From JAMCZU01 sp964479405 (GTDB lineage: Bacteria; Patescibacteriota; UBA1384; UBA12157; JAENIV01), in assembly GCA_964479405.1 (NCBI GenBank), contig CAYZMA010000012.1:1-25369 (forward strand): a stretch of DNA of 25,369 bases, in the 5' to 3' direction. Under the pieces are notes generated by a model that ran no database searches, was not told where the DNA came from, and saw only the letters and a list, made by a program, of their open reading frames with translations. Below, piece after piece: positions 13,866 through 19,855 of this stretch (positions are counted from its first letter, which is position 1; each line of letters begins with the position of its first letter). The position numbers were made by a program, and so were the translations under genes.

Positions 13866-14386
13866 TAATTTCCTTTCTTAAATTTTTCAATTATTATGCC
13901 CCGTTTTTCGGCTAGCTCTCTTGCCTCCGGCTCGGCAGTTGTAGCTTTGCCATTTGAACCATCTAAAATTCTTAAATAATCATTTAAATAAATAATTTTT
14001 TTAACGCCCAAATTATTTAATGCTTTCATACAGTCATAGCAGGGAAAAACGGTAATATAAAGTGTTGATCCGCGTAGCTGATTAACATCGCCAGAATTAA
14101 TAATTGCATTGATTTCGGCATGAATACCATTGCATCTTTTTATTTTGCCAGTTATTGGATCGCCATGAACTTTAAGACAACCAACTTCGTTGCAATGAAT
14201 ATCTCCTCGCGTAGGACCATTGTAACCGATTGAAATTATTCTATGAAGGTCATCAACAAAGATAGCAACCGCTTTAACATAAATACAGGAAATTCTATTT
14301 GTAGCAGTCACTGCGATATCCATAAAAAACTCGTCCCACGAAAGCCGAGTTCGTTTTTTAAATTTTTTGGGTAATTTTTTATCCAT
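13865..14386 (-). CDS. dCMP deaminase
   Basis: Zinc-dependent deaminase making dUMP from dCMP. The catalytic site is H89-A90-E91 (GIHAEINAII) with P115-C116-Y117-D118-C119 as the second zinc motif. The longer family signature SIGYNGPTRGDIHC fits ComEB/dCMP deaminase (about 150-175 residues). It is first in the minus-strand thymidylate cluster and overlaps dcd. Since the neighbouring Dcd-like protein lacks a key Glu, this enzyme may be the main source of dUMP. A short divergent region separates it from smpB. Confidence 0.93.
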   Translation of the reverse strand: MDKKLPKKFKKRTRLSWDEFFMDIAVTATNRISCIYVKAVAIFVDDLHRIISIGYNGPTRGDIHCNEVGCLKVHGDPITGKIKRCNGIHAEINAIINSGDVNQLRGSTLYITVFPCYDCMKALNNLGVKKIIYLNDYLRILDGSNGKATTAEPEARELAEKRGIIIEKFKKGN

Positions 14387-14452
14387 TTTTTTAAACCTTT
14401 TTTTACTGCTCTTATCTTAACAAAATAAATTTCAAAAAGTCAAAAAATTAGG

Positions 14453-14458
14453 TATAAT
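14453..14458 (+). promoter_or_regulatory. -10 box of smpB, leaderless geometry
   Basis: TATAAT ends 6 nt before the smpB ATG, with a weak -35 (TTTCAA, 14430-14435). Transcription would start at or next to the A of the start codon, giving a leaderless mRNA. Confidence 0.55.
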
Positions 14459-14464
14459 TAAGGT

Positions 14465-14881
14465 ATGATTATTGCACGAAACAAAAAAGCTCATCTTGAA
14501 TATGAATTTTTAGAAAAGTTTGAGGCTGGCATTGTTCTTCAAGGTCAAGAAATTAAAGCCATTCGCCATGGAAGAATAAGTCTAGCGAGCACATTTTGTC
14601 GTATTCAAAATAACGAGGCTTTTGTTTTGAATATGCATATTGGAAGTACTGACGAGCCTGAAAGAACCCGCAAATTATTACTTCATAAAAATGAAATAAA
14701 ATCACTTATTGGCAAAACCCAGCAAAAAGGTCTGACTTTAGTTCCACTCGCCCTTTATATTAAAAAAGGTAAAGCTAAACTTGAAATTGCCCTCGTCCGC
14801 GGAAAAAAGATTTACGACCACCGCGAAACTCTTAAAAAAAGAGACCTCAAGCGCCAATCAGAACGAGAACTAAAAGAGTAA
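14465..14881 (+). CDS. smpB: SsrA-binding protein SmpB
   Basis: Partner of tmRNA in rescue of stalled ribosomes. The OB-fold core shows ARNKKAHLEYEFLEKFEAGI, LQGQEIKAIRHGRISLA, RTRKLLLHKNEI and LVPLALYIKKGKAKLEIAL, and the basic C-terminal tail DHRETLKKRDLKR enters the mRNA channel. The length is 138 (family 145-160). The tmRNA gene is in the same window at 17535-17842. The ATG is probably the first nucleotide of the mRNA (see -10 box). Confidence 0.96.
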   Translation: MIIARNKKAHLEYEFLEKFEAGIVLQGQEIKAIRHGRISLASTFCRIQNNEAFVLNMHIGSTDEPERTRKLLLHKNEIKSLIGKTQQKGLTLVPLALYIKKGKAKLEIALVRGKKIYDHRETLKKRDLKRQSERELKE

Positions 14882-14886
14882 TAAAT

Positions 14887-15429
14887 CTATTTTATTTTAT
14901 AAATATATACTTTGCGATTTTCAACCATATATTTATCCCCTAATTCCGCTCCAGCGGAAATAAGGGATTTTTTAAATTTAATTGGAAACCCAACTGAAAT
15001 TAATCGTGCGCCAGATTTTAATTCCCTTTGAAATTTCGGGGTTAATTTTTCTAAAAATTTTGGTAATAAATAGCAGTAGACAACATCGGCTTTTTGCAGA
15101 TTAGTATTATTTATATTTTGATATTTTACGGTAATATTGGGCTTATTTAGAGTTCGTAGTTTCGCCCATAAATAATAGTAGGGCGAAATTTCAAAACCAA
15201 CGGCTTTAGCGCCAAATTTATTCGCCTCAATTAAGCTGATCCCATCTCCACAGCCAAGATCGTAAAATATTTCACCTTTTTCAAGATGAGCAAGTTTTAG
15301 AGCGCTATGAATTAAATTTTTACGAGCTTTAACATAAGGACTGCCAAAAAAAACAGAGACCAAATTAGAAACTTGCCAAATCAGGATAATTAGAGACACA
15401 GGGATTAGTAAATATAAAATAATTATCAC
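14887..15429 (-). CDS. Membrane-anchored SAM-dependent methyltransferase
   Basis: An N-terminal hydrophobic helix (IIILYLLIPVSLIILIWQV, about 2-22) precedes a class I methyltransferase domain. Motif I is YDLGCGDGISLIEA (about 56-69), motif II VGFEISPYYYLWAKLR, and a motif IV-like ADVVYCYLLPKFL. The GSPYVKA segment before motif I and the overall layout resemble the ATPSCKMT/FAM173 lysine methyltransferase group. The substrate is unknown. It is convergent with smpB (gap 5 nt), with no obvious partner gene. Confidence 0.8.
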   Translation of the reverse strand: MIIILYLLIPVSLIILIWQVSNLVSVFFGSPYVKARKNLIHSALKLAHLEKGEIFYDLGCGDGISLIEANKFGAKAVGFEISPYYYLWAKLRTLNKPNITVKYQNINNTNLQKADVVYCYLLPKFLEKLTPKFQRELKSGARLISVGFPIKFKKSLISAGAELGDKYMVENRKVYIYKIK

Positions 15430-15468
15430 AGATCAATTGTAAATTAAAAATTGAAAATTGAAAATTAT

Positions 15469-16062
15469 TTAATAAATATAGCCCATAATGGCGCCGTACG
15501 AAGAAGAGATGGTTCTGGACGAAATAACACCAAAACCACGATAATTCATTTCAGTAATAGTAATTTGATCGCCAATAACTGCATCAATCATGCCAACATG
15601 ACCCGCTTTACCACCTTCACTTGTAACCACAATGGCACCAACTTGCGGAGTATTACCGGTCGCAAAACCAAAACTACGCGCGCCTGAAAGCCAAGCAATG
15701 GCATTACCAGACCATGGAATCATTCTTCTTTGCGAAACATAGTAAGTGCAGTATCCATAAGGGAAAAAGTGAGCACCAGCTTCAATAGCACTTGCTTTAG
15801 TCACTTTAACAGGTGTTGGTGTTTTTTTAGCTAAACGAGCCTTTGGCGTTTCCGGAGTTACTAAAGTTTCTGTAACCAATGGCTTTGACAAATATCCTTC
15901 AGGAGTAGAAGAGATTGAATTCAAATTTTGTGATTGATCCGGAATTAAATCAGGTGAAATATTGTTAACAATATTTCTAGCTATATCTAGATTAGTTTGC
16001 ATTGAACTAGCCGCTTGCGCTTCTGGCATACTCAAAACAAGACCTGATGTAAGGCTAGACAC
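15469..16062 (-). CDS. Secreted CHAP-domain peptidoglycan hydrolase, uncertain 5' end
   Basis: C-terminal CHAP amidase/endopeptidase domain (about 90-197 in this reading): catalytic Cys in YGYCTYYVSQRR, WSGNAIAWL, catalytic His in GHVGMIDAV, and ITEMNYRG. A Pro/Thr/Lys linker precedes it. The GTG at 16062 falls inside the signal peptide: the same frame continues upstream with KFGNNYAPLIKKLVFSFLF, so translation must begin earlier (cleavage after EAQA). No ATG, GTG or TTG exists in that frame further up. An ATG at 16228 or an ATT at 16218 next to GGAGG are candidates. The ATG frame ends at 16166 in an A-rich tract, so a frameshift or sequence error is possible. Likely role: cell-wall remodelling outside the membrane. 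Confidence 0.85.
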   Translation of the reverse strand: MSSLTSGLVLSMPEAQAASSMQTNLDIARNIVNNISPDLIPDQSQNLNSISSTPEGYLSKPLVTETLVTPETPKARLAKKTPTPVKVTKASAIEAGAHFFPYGYCTYYVSQRRMIPWSGNAIAWLSGARSFGFATGNTPQVGAIVVTSEGGKAGHVGMIDAVIGDQITITEMNYRGFGVISSRTISSSYGAIMGYIY

Positions 16063-16192
16063 AAAAAGAAAACTAAATACTAATTTTTTAATTAAAGGTG
16101 CGTAGTTATTTCCAAATTTATGAGTTTTTTGATTTTTGTTAAATGTAATTTTACTAAGGTTTTTTTTATTTTTCTGATTCTCCCCCAGATGC

Positions 16193-16206
16193 CCCGATTT
16201 TTCGGG
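16193..16206. repeat. Small palindrome in the CHAP leader
   Basis: CCCGA-TTTT-TCGGG, a 5-bp stem inside the disputed N-terminal coding region of the CHAP gene. It may be a remnant of the palindromic repeats found elsewhere in the window, or chance. Confidence 0.35.
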
Positions 16207-16341
16207 TGTACAAATAATAAACCTCCATATTAAAGAGCAATAACTGAATCCCGTCCTTTTTAATGTGCCCTACAATCAACTATTAACTCTGTGGTGTACT
16301 TTAAAGAATTTAAAAACGCGCTTTAAAGCACGACATTATAA

Positions 16342-16369
16342 ATTGTATCATACTGGTAAATCCTGTCAA
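16342..16369 (-). promoter_or_regulatory. Promoter of the CHAP hydrolase gene
   Basis: Minus strand: TTGACA (complement of 16364-16369), 16-bp spacer, TACAAT (complement of 16342-16347). It leaves a leader of about 105 nt with inverted elements (CTTTAAAG occurs twice, near 16321 and 16297) before GGAGG at about 16222-16226. The leader may be regulatory; no known riboswitch is recognised. Confidence 0.7.
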
Positions 16370-16510
16370 GCCTCATAGTCTCACCTGTTAAAAACAAGAT
16401 GAACCTTAAGCTGTGGATAACCTTAATTGACATAGCTAGCGCGAAAAAGTTTAGATTAGATACATCCCTTAGGTGATTAGTAATAAGACCAAATACTTAG
16501 CTGGAAGTAT

Positions 16511-16540
16511 ATAAAAGAGGACGGAGATTTCCCCGTCCTC
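16511..16540 (-). terminator. Terminator of the 97-residue unknown gene
   Basis: Minus strand: GAGGACGG pairs with CCGTCCTC (8 bp), followed by TTTTAT. The T-run is short. It lies about 25 nt after the stop of the gene at 16566. Confidence 0.6.
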
Positions 16541-16565
16541 AAACAATGTTTTCAGGCAAAATGCC

Positions 16566-16859
16566 TCACACAATCTCGCATATTTCACGCGCAAAGACGA
16601 GCTGTGCATTAATAATACCTGGTACATTATCCCGCCACCACTGCGCAGCAATAGGACTTTTATTCTCTAACAGCTCTATGGCCGCTTTACCACTAACATG
16701 GAATCCACCTTGATTTTCAGGTCTTCCACCTAGTGCACCAGTTTGACTTCCACTTTGTAAAGGGTCTGTTGTCGGGATTTCCAGTCCAACCCATTCTACG
16801 CGCACGTTTCTTGGTGCTTGACCTGGAGGTATTGCAATAATCCGAATCTTCTTTTCCAT
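16566..16859 (-). CDS. Conserved hypothetical protein, 97 residues
   Basis: Begins MEKKIRIIAIPPGQAPRNVR and contains EWVGLEIP, a Gly/Gln-rich loop (GSQTGALGGRPENQGG), then a helix around AAIELLENKSPIAAQWW and a final INAQLVFAREICEIV. I do not recognise a characterised family; short proteins with this IPPGxAP...WVGL pattern seem recurrent in CPR genomes (memory only). No signal peptide or metal site is visible. AAAGGA lies 9 nt before the ATG, and a promoter (TTGCTT-16-TAAAAT) precedes it. It is a single-gene unit with its own terminator. Confidence 0.75.
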   Translation of the reverse strand: MEKKIRIIAIPPGQAPRNVRVEWVGLEIPTTDPLQSGSQTGALGGRPENQGGFHVSGKAAIELLENKSPIAAQWWRDNVPGIINAQLVFAREICEIV

Positions 16860-16892
16860 TACTTTGATCCTTTCGACTCTGAGATATTTATT

Positions 16893-16920
16893 ATTTTACA
16901 GAATAAACAAAAAAAAGCAA
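16893..16920 (-). promoter_or_regulatory. Promoter of the 97-residue unknown gene
   Basis: Minus strand TTGCTT (complement of 16915-16920), 16 bp, TAAAAT (complement of 16893-16898). The stretch from 16921 to 17130 holds no ORF or repeat I can support. Confidence 0.5.
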
Positions 16921-17135
16921 GATTAAACAGGACAAAATTAAACCCATGGAGTTGTATTTTTGGTTTGGCTAATTTTTTTACTTGGTAATAATCATTGGCT
17001 TTCACGACCACATATGAGGCAGAAAAAATAATTTCTTAATTCGTTCTATAAAATGGCTCTCTTTTCACAAATATACTTCAAGTTTATTTTTTACAATAAT
17101 TCTCTATTTTACCGGTTTGGCTATTGACAAAACGG

Positions 17136-17276
17136 TATAATCGTGATTTAATAAGATTAAATCACGGCTGAACACTGCCCCTTGACGGCGTAAGCCAACA
17201 CGGGTGGGTTTCCGCAAGGAATAGGTCTTCCACCCTCTGCCCCTCGCTGAAACGCGAGAAGGCATGGTGGTTTTTT
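17136..17276 (+). ncRNA. Candidate structured small RNA, unassigned
   Basis: A perfect -10 box TATAAT (17136-17141) precedes a GC-richer, highly structured stretch that ends in six T (17271-17276). Hairpins seen: GTGATTTAA/TTAAATCAC at the 5' end; GGC-GTAA-GCC; GGGTGG...CCACCC enclosing TTCC-GCAA-GGAA; and CTCGC/GCGAG inside TGCC/GGCA inside CCACC/GGTGG before the T-run. GGGTGG and the terminal GGTGG compete for the same CCACC, as in an attenuator. There is no ORF, and no plus-strand gene follows until 17950. It does not match SRP RNA (no GGAAGGAAGCAGCC), RNase P or tmRNA as I know them. Confidence 0.6.
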
Positions 17277-17289
17277 GGTACCTAAAATT

Positions 17290-17454
17290 TTAGTTTAACC
17301 TATTGATAATATTCTTTTGAGCAGCTTTCTGTGTTATACTTTTTGATTTTTTGTTACCTTGCTCCGCGTATCTTACCAAACCTGCAATTGCATCAGCATC
17401 CTGACCGCTTTCGTCAACGTAACAATAGAGTTTTTTCGTTACCTTTTTGTTCAT
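17290..17454 (-). CDS. Small ORF with DUF3800-like N-terminus
   Basis: 54 codons: MNKKVTKKLYCYVDESGQDA then AIAGLVRYAEQGNKKSKSIT and a basic end. YCYVDESGQD resembles the first strand of DUF3800 proteins (usually 200 or more residues, with a catalytic-type DES), but nothing else of that domain follows, so this may be a truncated remnant whose frame stayed open. The ribosome binding site is weak (AAAGA). It lies between the candidate small RNA and tmRNA. Confidence 0.4.
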   Translation of the reverse strand: MNKKVTKKLYCYVDESGQDADAIAGLVRYAEQGNKKSKSITQKAAQKNIINRLN

Positions 17455-17500
17455 ATCTTTAATCTATCAAAATCATTAGTAATTAACAAAATAATATAAT

Positions 17501-17526
17501 AAAAAAACATCCTCGCAAAAGAGGAT
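17501..17526 (-). terminator. Terminator of tmRNA
   Basis: Minus strand ATCCTC pairs with GAGGAT (loop TTTTGC), followed by GTTTTTTT. It lies just after the tmRNA CCA end. Confidence 0.8.
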
Positions 17527-17534
17527 ATTTTTAT

Positions 17535-17842
17535 TTGGTGGAGCTGGGGGAAATTGCATCCCCGTCCAAAAAAAGATCTAACAATCATTGACAAGCCTAA
17601 AATTTGCCTTTGTTTTCTTAATCCCGCCTACCAAAGCTATCTTGGCGGGAAGCAAGTTGATTTGTCATGCCCGATTCCAACCATTCAACCAACAGTTGGG
17701 CGGACAGCTTTCACTTTTTTAAGCGAATGCAGGTGCTAAATTTGGTTTAGCGCTTGAATTTTGCTACAAAATTTTACGAGCTTATGTAACCAGCTCGACT
17801 TGAAATTGTTTTTCACTTTTCCTGTCGAATCTATACAGCCCC
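17535..17842 (-). ncRNA. ssrA: Transfer-messenger RNA
   Basis: About 308 nt. The 5' end GGGGCTG pairs with CAGCTCC before the encoded CCA (seven pairs, one G-U). The start carries the typical TATAGATTCGACAGG. A tag reading frame ends at 17719-17721 (TAA) and encodes ...AKPNLAPAFA, with a likely resume codon GCT at 17751; the hydrophobic LAPAFA end fits a protease-recognised tag. The T-arm (GGGGATGCAATTTCCCC) is unusual because it lacks the normal TTCRANY loop. An internal inverted repeat TCCCGCC/GGCGGGA (17622-17650) replaces or extends a late pseudoknot. SmpB is encoded 3 kb away. Confidence 0.92.
17622..17650. repeat. GC-rich palindrome inside tmRNA
   Basis: TCCCGCC (17622-17628) pairs with GGCGGGA (17644-17650), with inner CCAAAG/CTTGG as an overlapping alternative. 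It stands out by GC content from the rest of the tmRNA and resembles short palindromes inserted in protein genes here. It could equally be a native pseudoknot stem. Confidence 0.5.
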
Positions 17843-17853
17843 TTCAATTTAGT

Positions 17854-17881
17854 ATTATACCTGCTTTTTAGAAAAAATCAA
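17854..17881 (-). promoter_or_regulatory. Promoter of tmRNA
   Basis: Minus strand TTGATT (complement of 17876-17881), 16 bp, TATAAT (complement of 17854-17859), ending 11 nt before the mature 5' end. Confidence 0.7.
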
Positions 17882-17889
17882 GTCAATTC

Positions 17890-17917
17890 TGGACTTTTTT
17901 TAAAGTTATGGTATAAT
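17890..17917 (+). promoter_or_regulatory. Promoter of the XRE-Hsp20 gene
   Basis: TGGACT (17890-17895), 16 bp, TATAAT (17912-17917). It is divergent from the tmRNA promoter, with the -35 boxes only about 8 bp apart, so the two may influence each other. Confidence 0.6.
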
Positions 17918-17929
17918 ATAAATGAAAAA

Positions 17930-17947
17930 TGTAAAGGATTCTTTACA
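17930..17947 (+). promoter_or_regulatory. Perfect inverted repeat over the ribosome binding site of XRE-Hsp20
   Basis: TGTAAAG-GATT-CTTTACA ends 2 nt before the ATG. As RNA it folds into a 7-bp hairpin that takes up the AAAGGA ribosome binding site, the layout of a translational RNA thermometer. As DNA it is a symmetric site suitable for the XRE domain encoded just downstream (autorepression). Confidence 0.65.
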
Positions 17948-17949
17948 CT

Positions 17950-18627
17950 ATGAAAATTTATATTACTCACATTTCCCGAAAAATTAAAAATCTCCGTGAA
18001 GAAAAAAACTTAACCCAAGAAGAATTAGCTGATCAACTAGGCATTTCCCGTCAGTCAATCATTTCAGTTGAAAAAGGCAAGTGCCTTCCTTCACTTCCCC
18101 TAGCGCTACGAATTTCTGAACTTTTTCACGCCAATTTTGAAGAAATATTTAATCCCCAAAAAAAATATAATTTAGAAAAAGGAGATGAAAAAATTATGCC
18201 CCATCCACTTATGTCATGGTCCCCTTTTGGTAACCTTGACCATTTCTTTGAAGAAGACGAAGTCCCTTCGACACGACCAAACAGAGTCCGTTTGTCTTTC
18301 CCAATGATCAATGTGAAAGACAAAGAAAAAGAAATTACTATCACGGCTGACATCCCCGGAATTAAAGAAGAAGATTTAACCATTGAAGTTGGCGATAATT
18401 TTGTAGATATTTCTGGCGAGCGCCTAGAAGAAAAAGAAGAAAAAGAAGAAGGTTATTTCCACCAAGAAGTAAGTTACGGAACATTTTCTCGTCGTATCCC
18501 TTTACCTACAGAAGTAAAAGCTGATAAAGCTCAAGCTACAGTTAAAAACGGTCAACTTCATCTTTCAATCCCCAAAAAAGAAGCCGTTAAACCAAAAGTT
18601 ACCAAAATTAAAATCAAAAAAGCTTAA
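17950..18627 (+). CDS. XRE-type HTH fused to Hsp20 small heat-shock protein
   Basis: Residues about 8-65 form a classical XRE/Cro helix-turn-helix (KIKNLREEKNLTQEELADQL, GISRQSIISVEKG, LALRISELF). From about 110 an alpha-crystallin domain follows (ITITADIPGIKEEDLTIEVG, the VKNGQLHLSIPKK end strand) with a Lys-rich tail. DNA binding and chaperone functions in one 225-residue chain are unusual. A second start is likely: ATG at 18196 (MPHPLMSWSPFG, the typical Hsp20 N-terminus) lies 11 nt after AAGGAG, in the same frame, so free Hsp20 could also be made. The expected separate regulator and chaperone genes seem to have merged by loss of a stop codon. Regulated probably by heat via the hairpin or by autorepression. 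Confidence 0.88.
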   Translation: MKIYITHISRKIKNLREEKNLTQEELADQLGISRQSIISVEKGKCLPSLPLALRISELFHANFEEIFNPQKKYNLEKGDEKIMPHPLMSWSPFGNLDHFFEEDEVPSTRPNRVRLSFPMINVKDKEKEITITADIPGIKEEDLTIEVGDNFVDISGERLEEKEEKEEGYFHQEVSYGTFSRRIPLPTEVKADKAQATVKNGQLHLSIPKKEAVKPKVTKIKIKKA

Positions 18628-18634
18628 AGCCCCA

Positions 18635-18663
18635 TTGCCTTACGAACCATTATTTCGTAGAAT
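18635..18663 (+). promoter_or_regulatory. Promoter of uridine kinase gene, near-leaderless
   Basis: TTGCCT (18635-18640), 17-bp spacer, TAGAAT (18658-18663), then 9 nt to the ATG with no Shine-Dalgarno. The mRNA leader would be only about 2-3 nt. Confidence 0.5.
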
Positions 18664-18672
18664 AAACTTATC

Positions 18673-19308
18673 ATGTCTAATAAACCATACATTATTGGTA
18701 TCACCGGCGGTACCGCTTCCGGTAAAACTTTTGTCATTGAAGCCTTAAAGGATTATTTTGATGGCAAGATTTTAGTTATTTCTCAAGATCAATATTACAT
18801 CGGTGAGCGAGTAAAACACCTAGACCGTTGGGAAAGAGCTAATTTAGATCAACCTAAGGCTTTTGATAATGATTTGCTTGAAAAACACCTTCACAATCTA
18901 ATTGCCGGTAAAACCGTTCTAGCACCGGTCTACGATTTTGCCGAACATAAACAAACTAAAGCCAAAGTACCACTGGAACCTAAGGCAGTCATTATTTTAG
19001 AAGGTCTTTTAATTTTTAATAATGAGAAATTACGCCGTTTGATAAATTGGAAAGTTTATTTGGAAGCCGCCCCAGATATTAGACTGGCAAGGCGTCTACT
19101 GCGCGATATTGAAGAACGAGGCGTGACAATTGAAAATTTAAGATCTTCAATTGAGTGGTATATGCAGAATGTCAAACCAATGCACGACAAATATATTCAC
19201 GATATGAAAAAATATGCCGATACGCGCCTCAACACCGACAAAGGATCATTGGACGCCGCCAATGCTGTCAAAACAAAGGTAAAAGATGTCCTTAAAAAAT
19301 ACGAGTAG
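18673..19308 (+). CDS. udk: Uridine kinase
   Basis: P-loop kinase phosphorylating uridine and cytidine (pyrimidine salvage). Walker A is GITGGTASGKTFV (about 9-21); also ISQDQYY, NLDQPKAFD, APVYDFAEHKQT and IILEGLLIF, all typical of the family. The length of 211 is standard. In a genome of this reduced type nucleotide salvage is expected, and the neighbouring thymidylate cluster depends on pyrimidine nucleotides. A tRNA gene follows 6 nt after the stop. Confidence 0.95.
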   Translation: MSNKPYIIGITGGTASGKTFVIEALKDYFDGKILVISQDQYYIGERVKHLDRWERANLDQPKAFDNDLLEKHLHNLIAGKTVLAPVYDFAEHKQTKAKVPLEPKAVIILEGLLIFNNEKLRRLINWKVYLEAAPDIRLARRLLRDIEERGVTIENLRSSIEWYMQNVKPMHDKYIHDMKKYADTRLNTDKGSLDAANAVKTKVKDVLKKYE

Positions 19309-19314
19309 TATTTT

Positions 19315-19389
19315 GCGCGATTAGCTCAGTGGTAGAGCGTTTCTTTGACGTAGAAAAGGTCATCCGTTCGATCCGGATATCGCGCACCA
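19315..19389 (+). tRNA. tRNA-Val (anticodon GAC)
   Basis: Cloverleaf: acceptor GCGCGAT/ATCGCGC (7 perfect pairs), D arm GCTC/GAGC, anticodon stem TTTCT/AGAAA with loop TTGACGT, T arm ATCCG/CGGAT with TTCGATC loop, discriminator A and genome-encoded CCA. It reads GUC (and GUU) valine codons. Confidence 0.95.
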
Positions 19390-19453
19390 ATTAATACTAT
19401 TGGAATGTCTCCAAAGTGTTTGATATTAGTTTGAAAACTTTAATGAGGTAAAA

Positions 19454-19855
19454 ATGAATTATTGGACAAAATTAAGTATTGATTATGCTAGCCAAAAAAG
19501 TTATTTAGACGATCTATTTCAGGTTTATCCAACAATACCAGAAGGAATTAGGGATATAGATAAAACTATTTGGAAGAAAGTTGAAAAAGCTTATAAAAAT
19601 AAGAACAATACTGAATTATTGAACATTCTCTTAAAATTTGAACTTTTTCCAATAAAGGATTCTTATGTAGCGTATCTAAAACGAGATAAATCCGCTCTTG
19701 CAAGAAATCCTGCAACAGCAAATCGCCTTTGCGGAAGATTATATGAAATGGGTCTTGACGTTATTTTTAATCGATGCTCCGAGGCAAAGGAAACTAATCG
19801 GCAGATTGGTCCACGTTGGATTAAAAAAATTAATTGGAATATAATTTCAATATGA
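19454..19855 (+). CDS. Restriction-endonuclease-like N-terminal fragment
   Basis: A 133-residue protein: YASQKSYLDDLFQVYPTIPE, IRDIDKTIW, LLKFELFPIKDSYVAYLKRD, ARNPATANRLCGRLYEMGLD and EAKETNRQIGPRW. The pattern strongly recalls the N-terminal recognition part of a type II restriction endonuclease family (from memory, name not certain). The PD-(D/E)xK nuclease half that should follow is missing: after about residue 122 the sequence changes and stops. The stop overlaps the ATG of the next gene (ATGA). Alternatively it is a stand-alone DNA-recognition protein working with that nuclease-like neighbour. Confidence 0.6.
   Translation: MNYWTKLSIDYASQKSYLDDLFQVYPTIPEGIRDIDKTIWKKVEKAYKNKNNTELLNILLKFELFPIKDSYVAYLKRDKSALARNPATANRLCGRLYEMGLDVIFNRCSEAKETNRQIGPRWIKKINWNIISI

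Noticed and set aside
16469..16651. 60-codon minus-strand ORF
   Set aside because: Out-of-frame shadow overlapping the 97-residue gene and its terminator.
17136..17276. SRP RNA, RNase P RNA or 6S RNA
   Set aside because: The conserved SRP loop and RNase P motifs are absent, and the ends do not pair as in 6S RNA.
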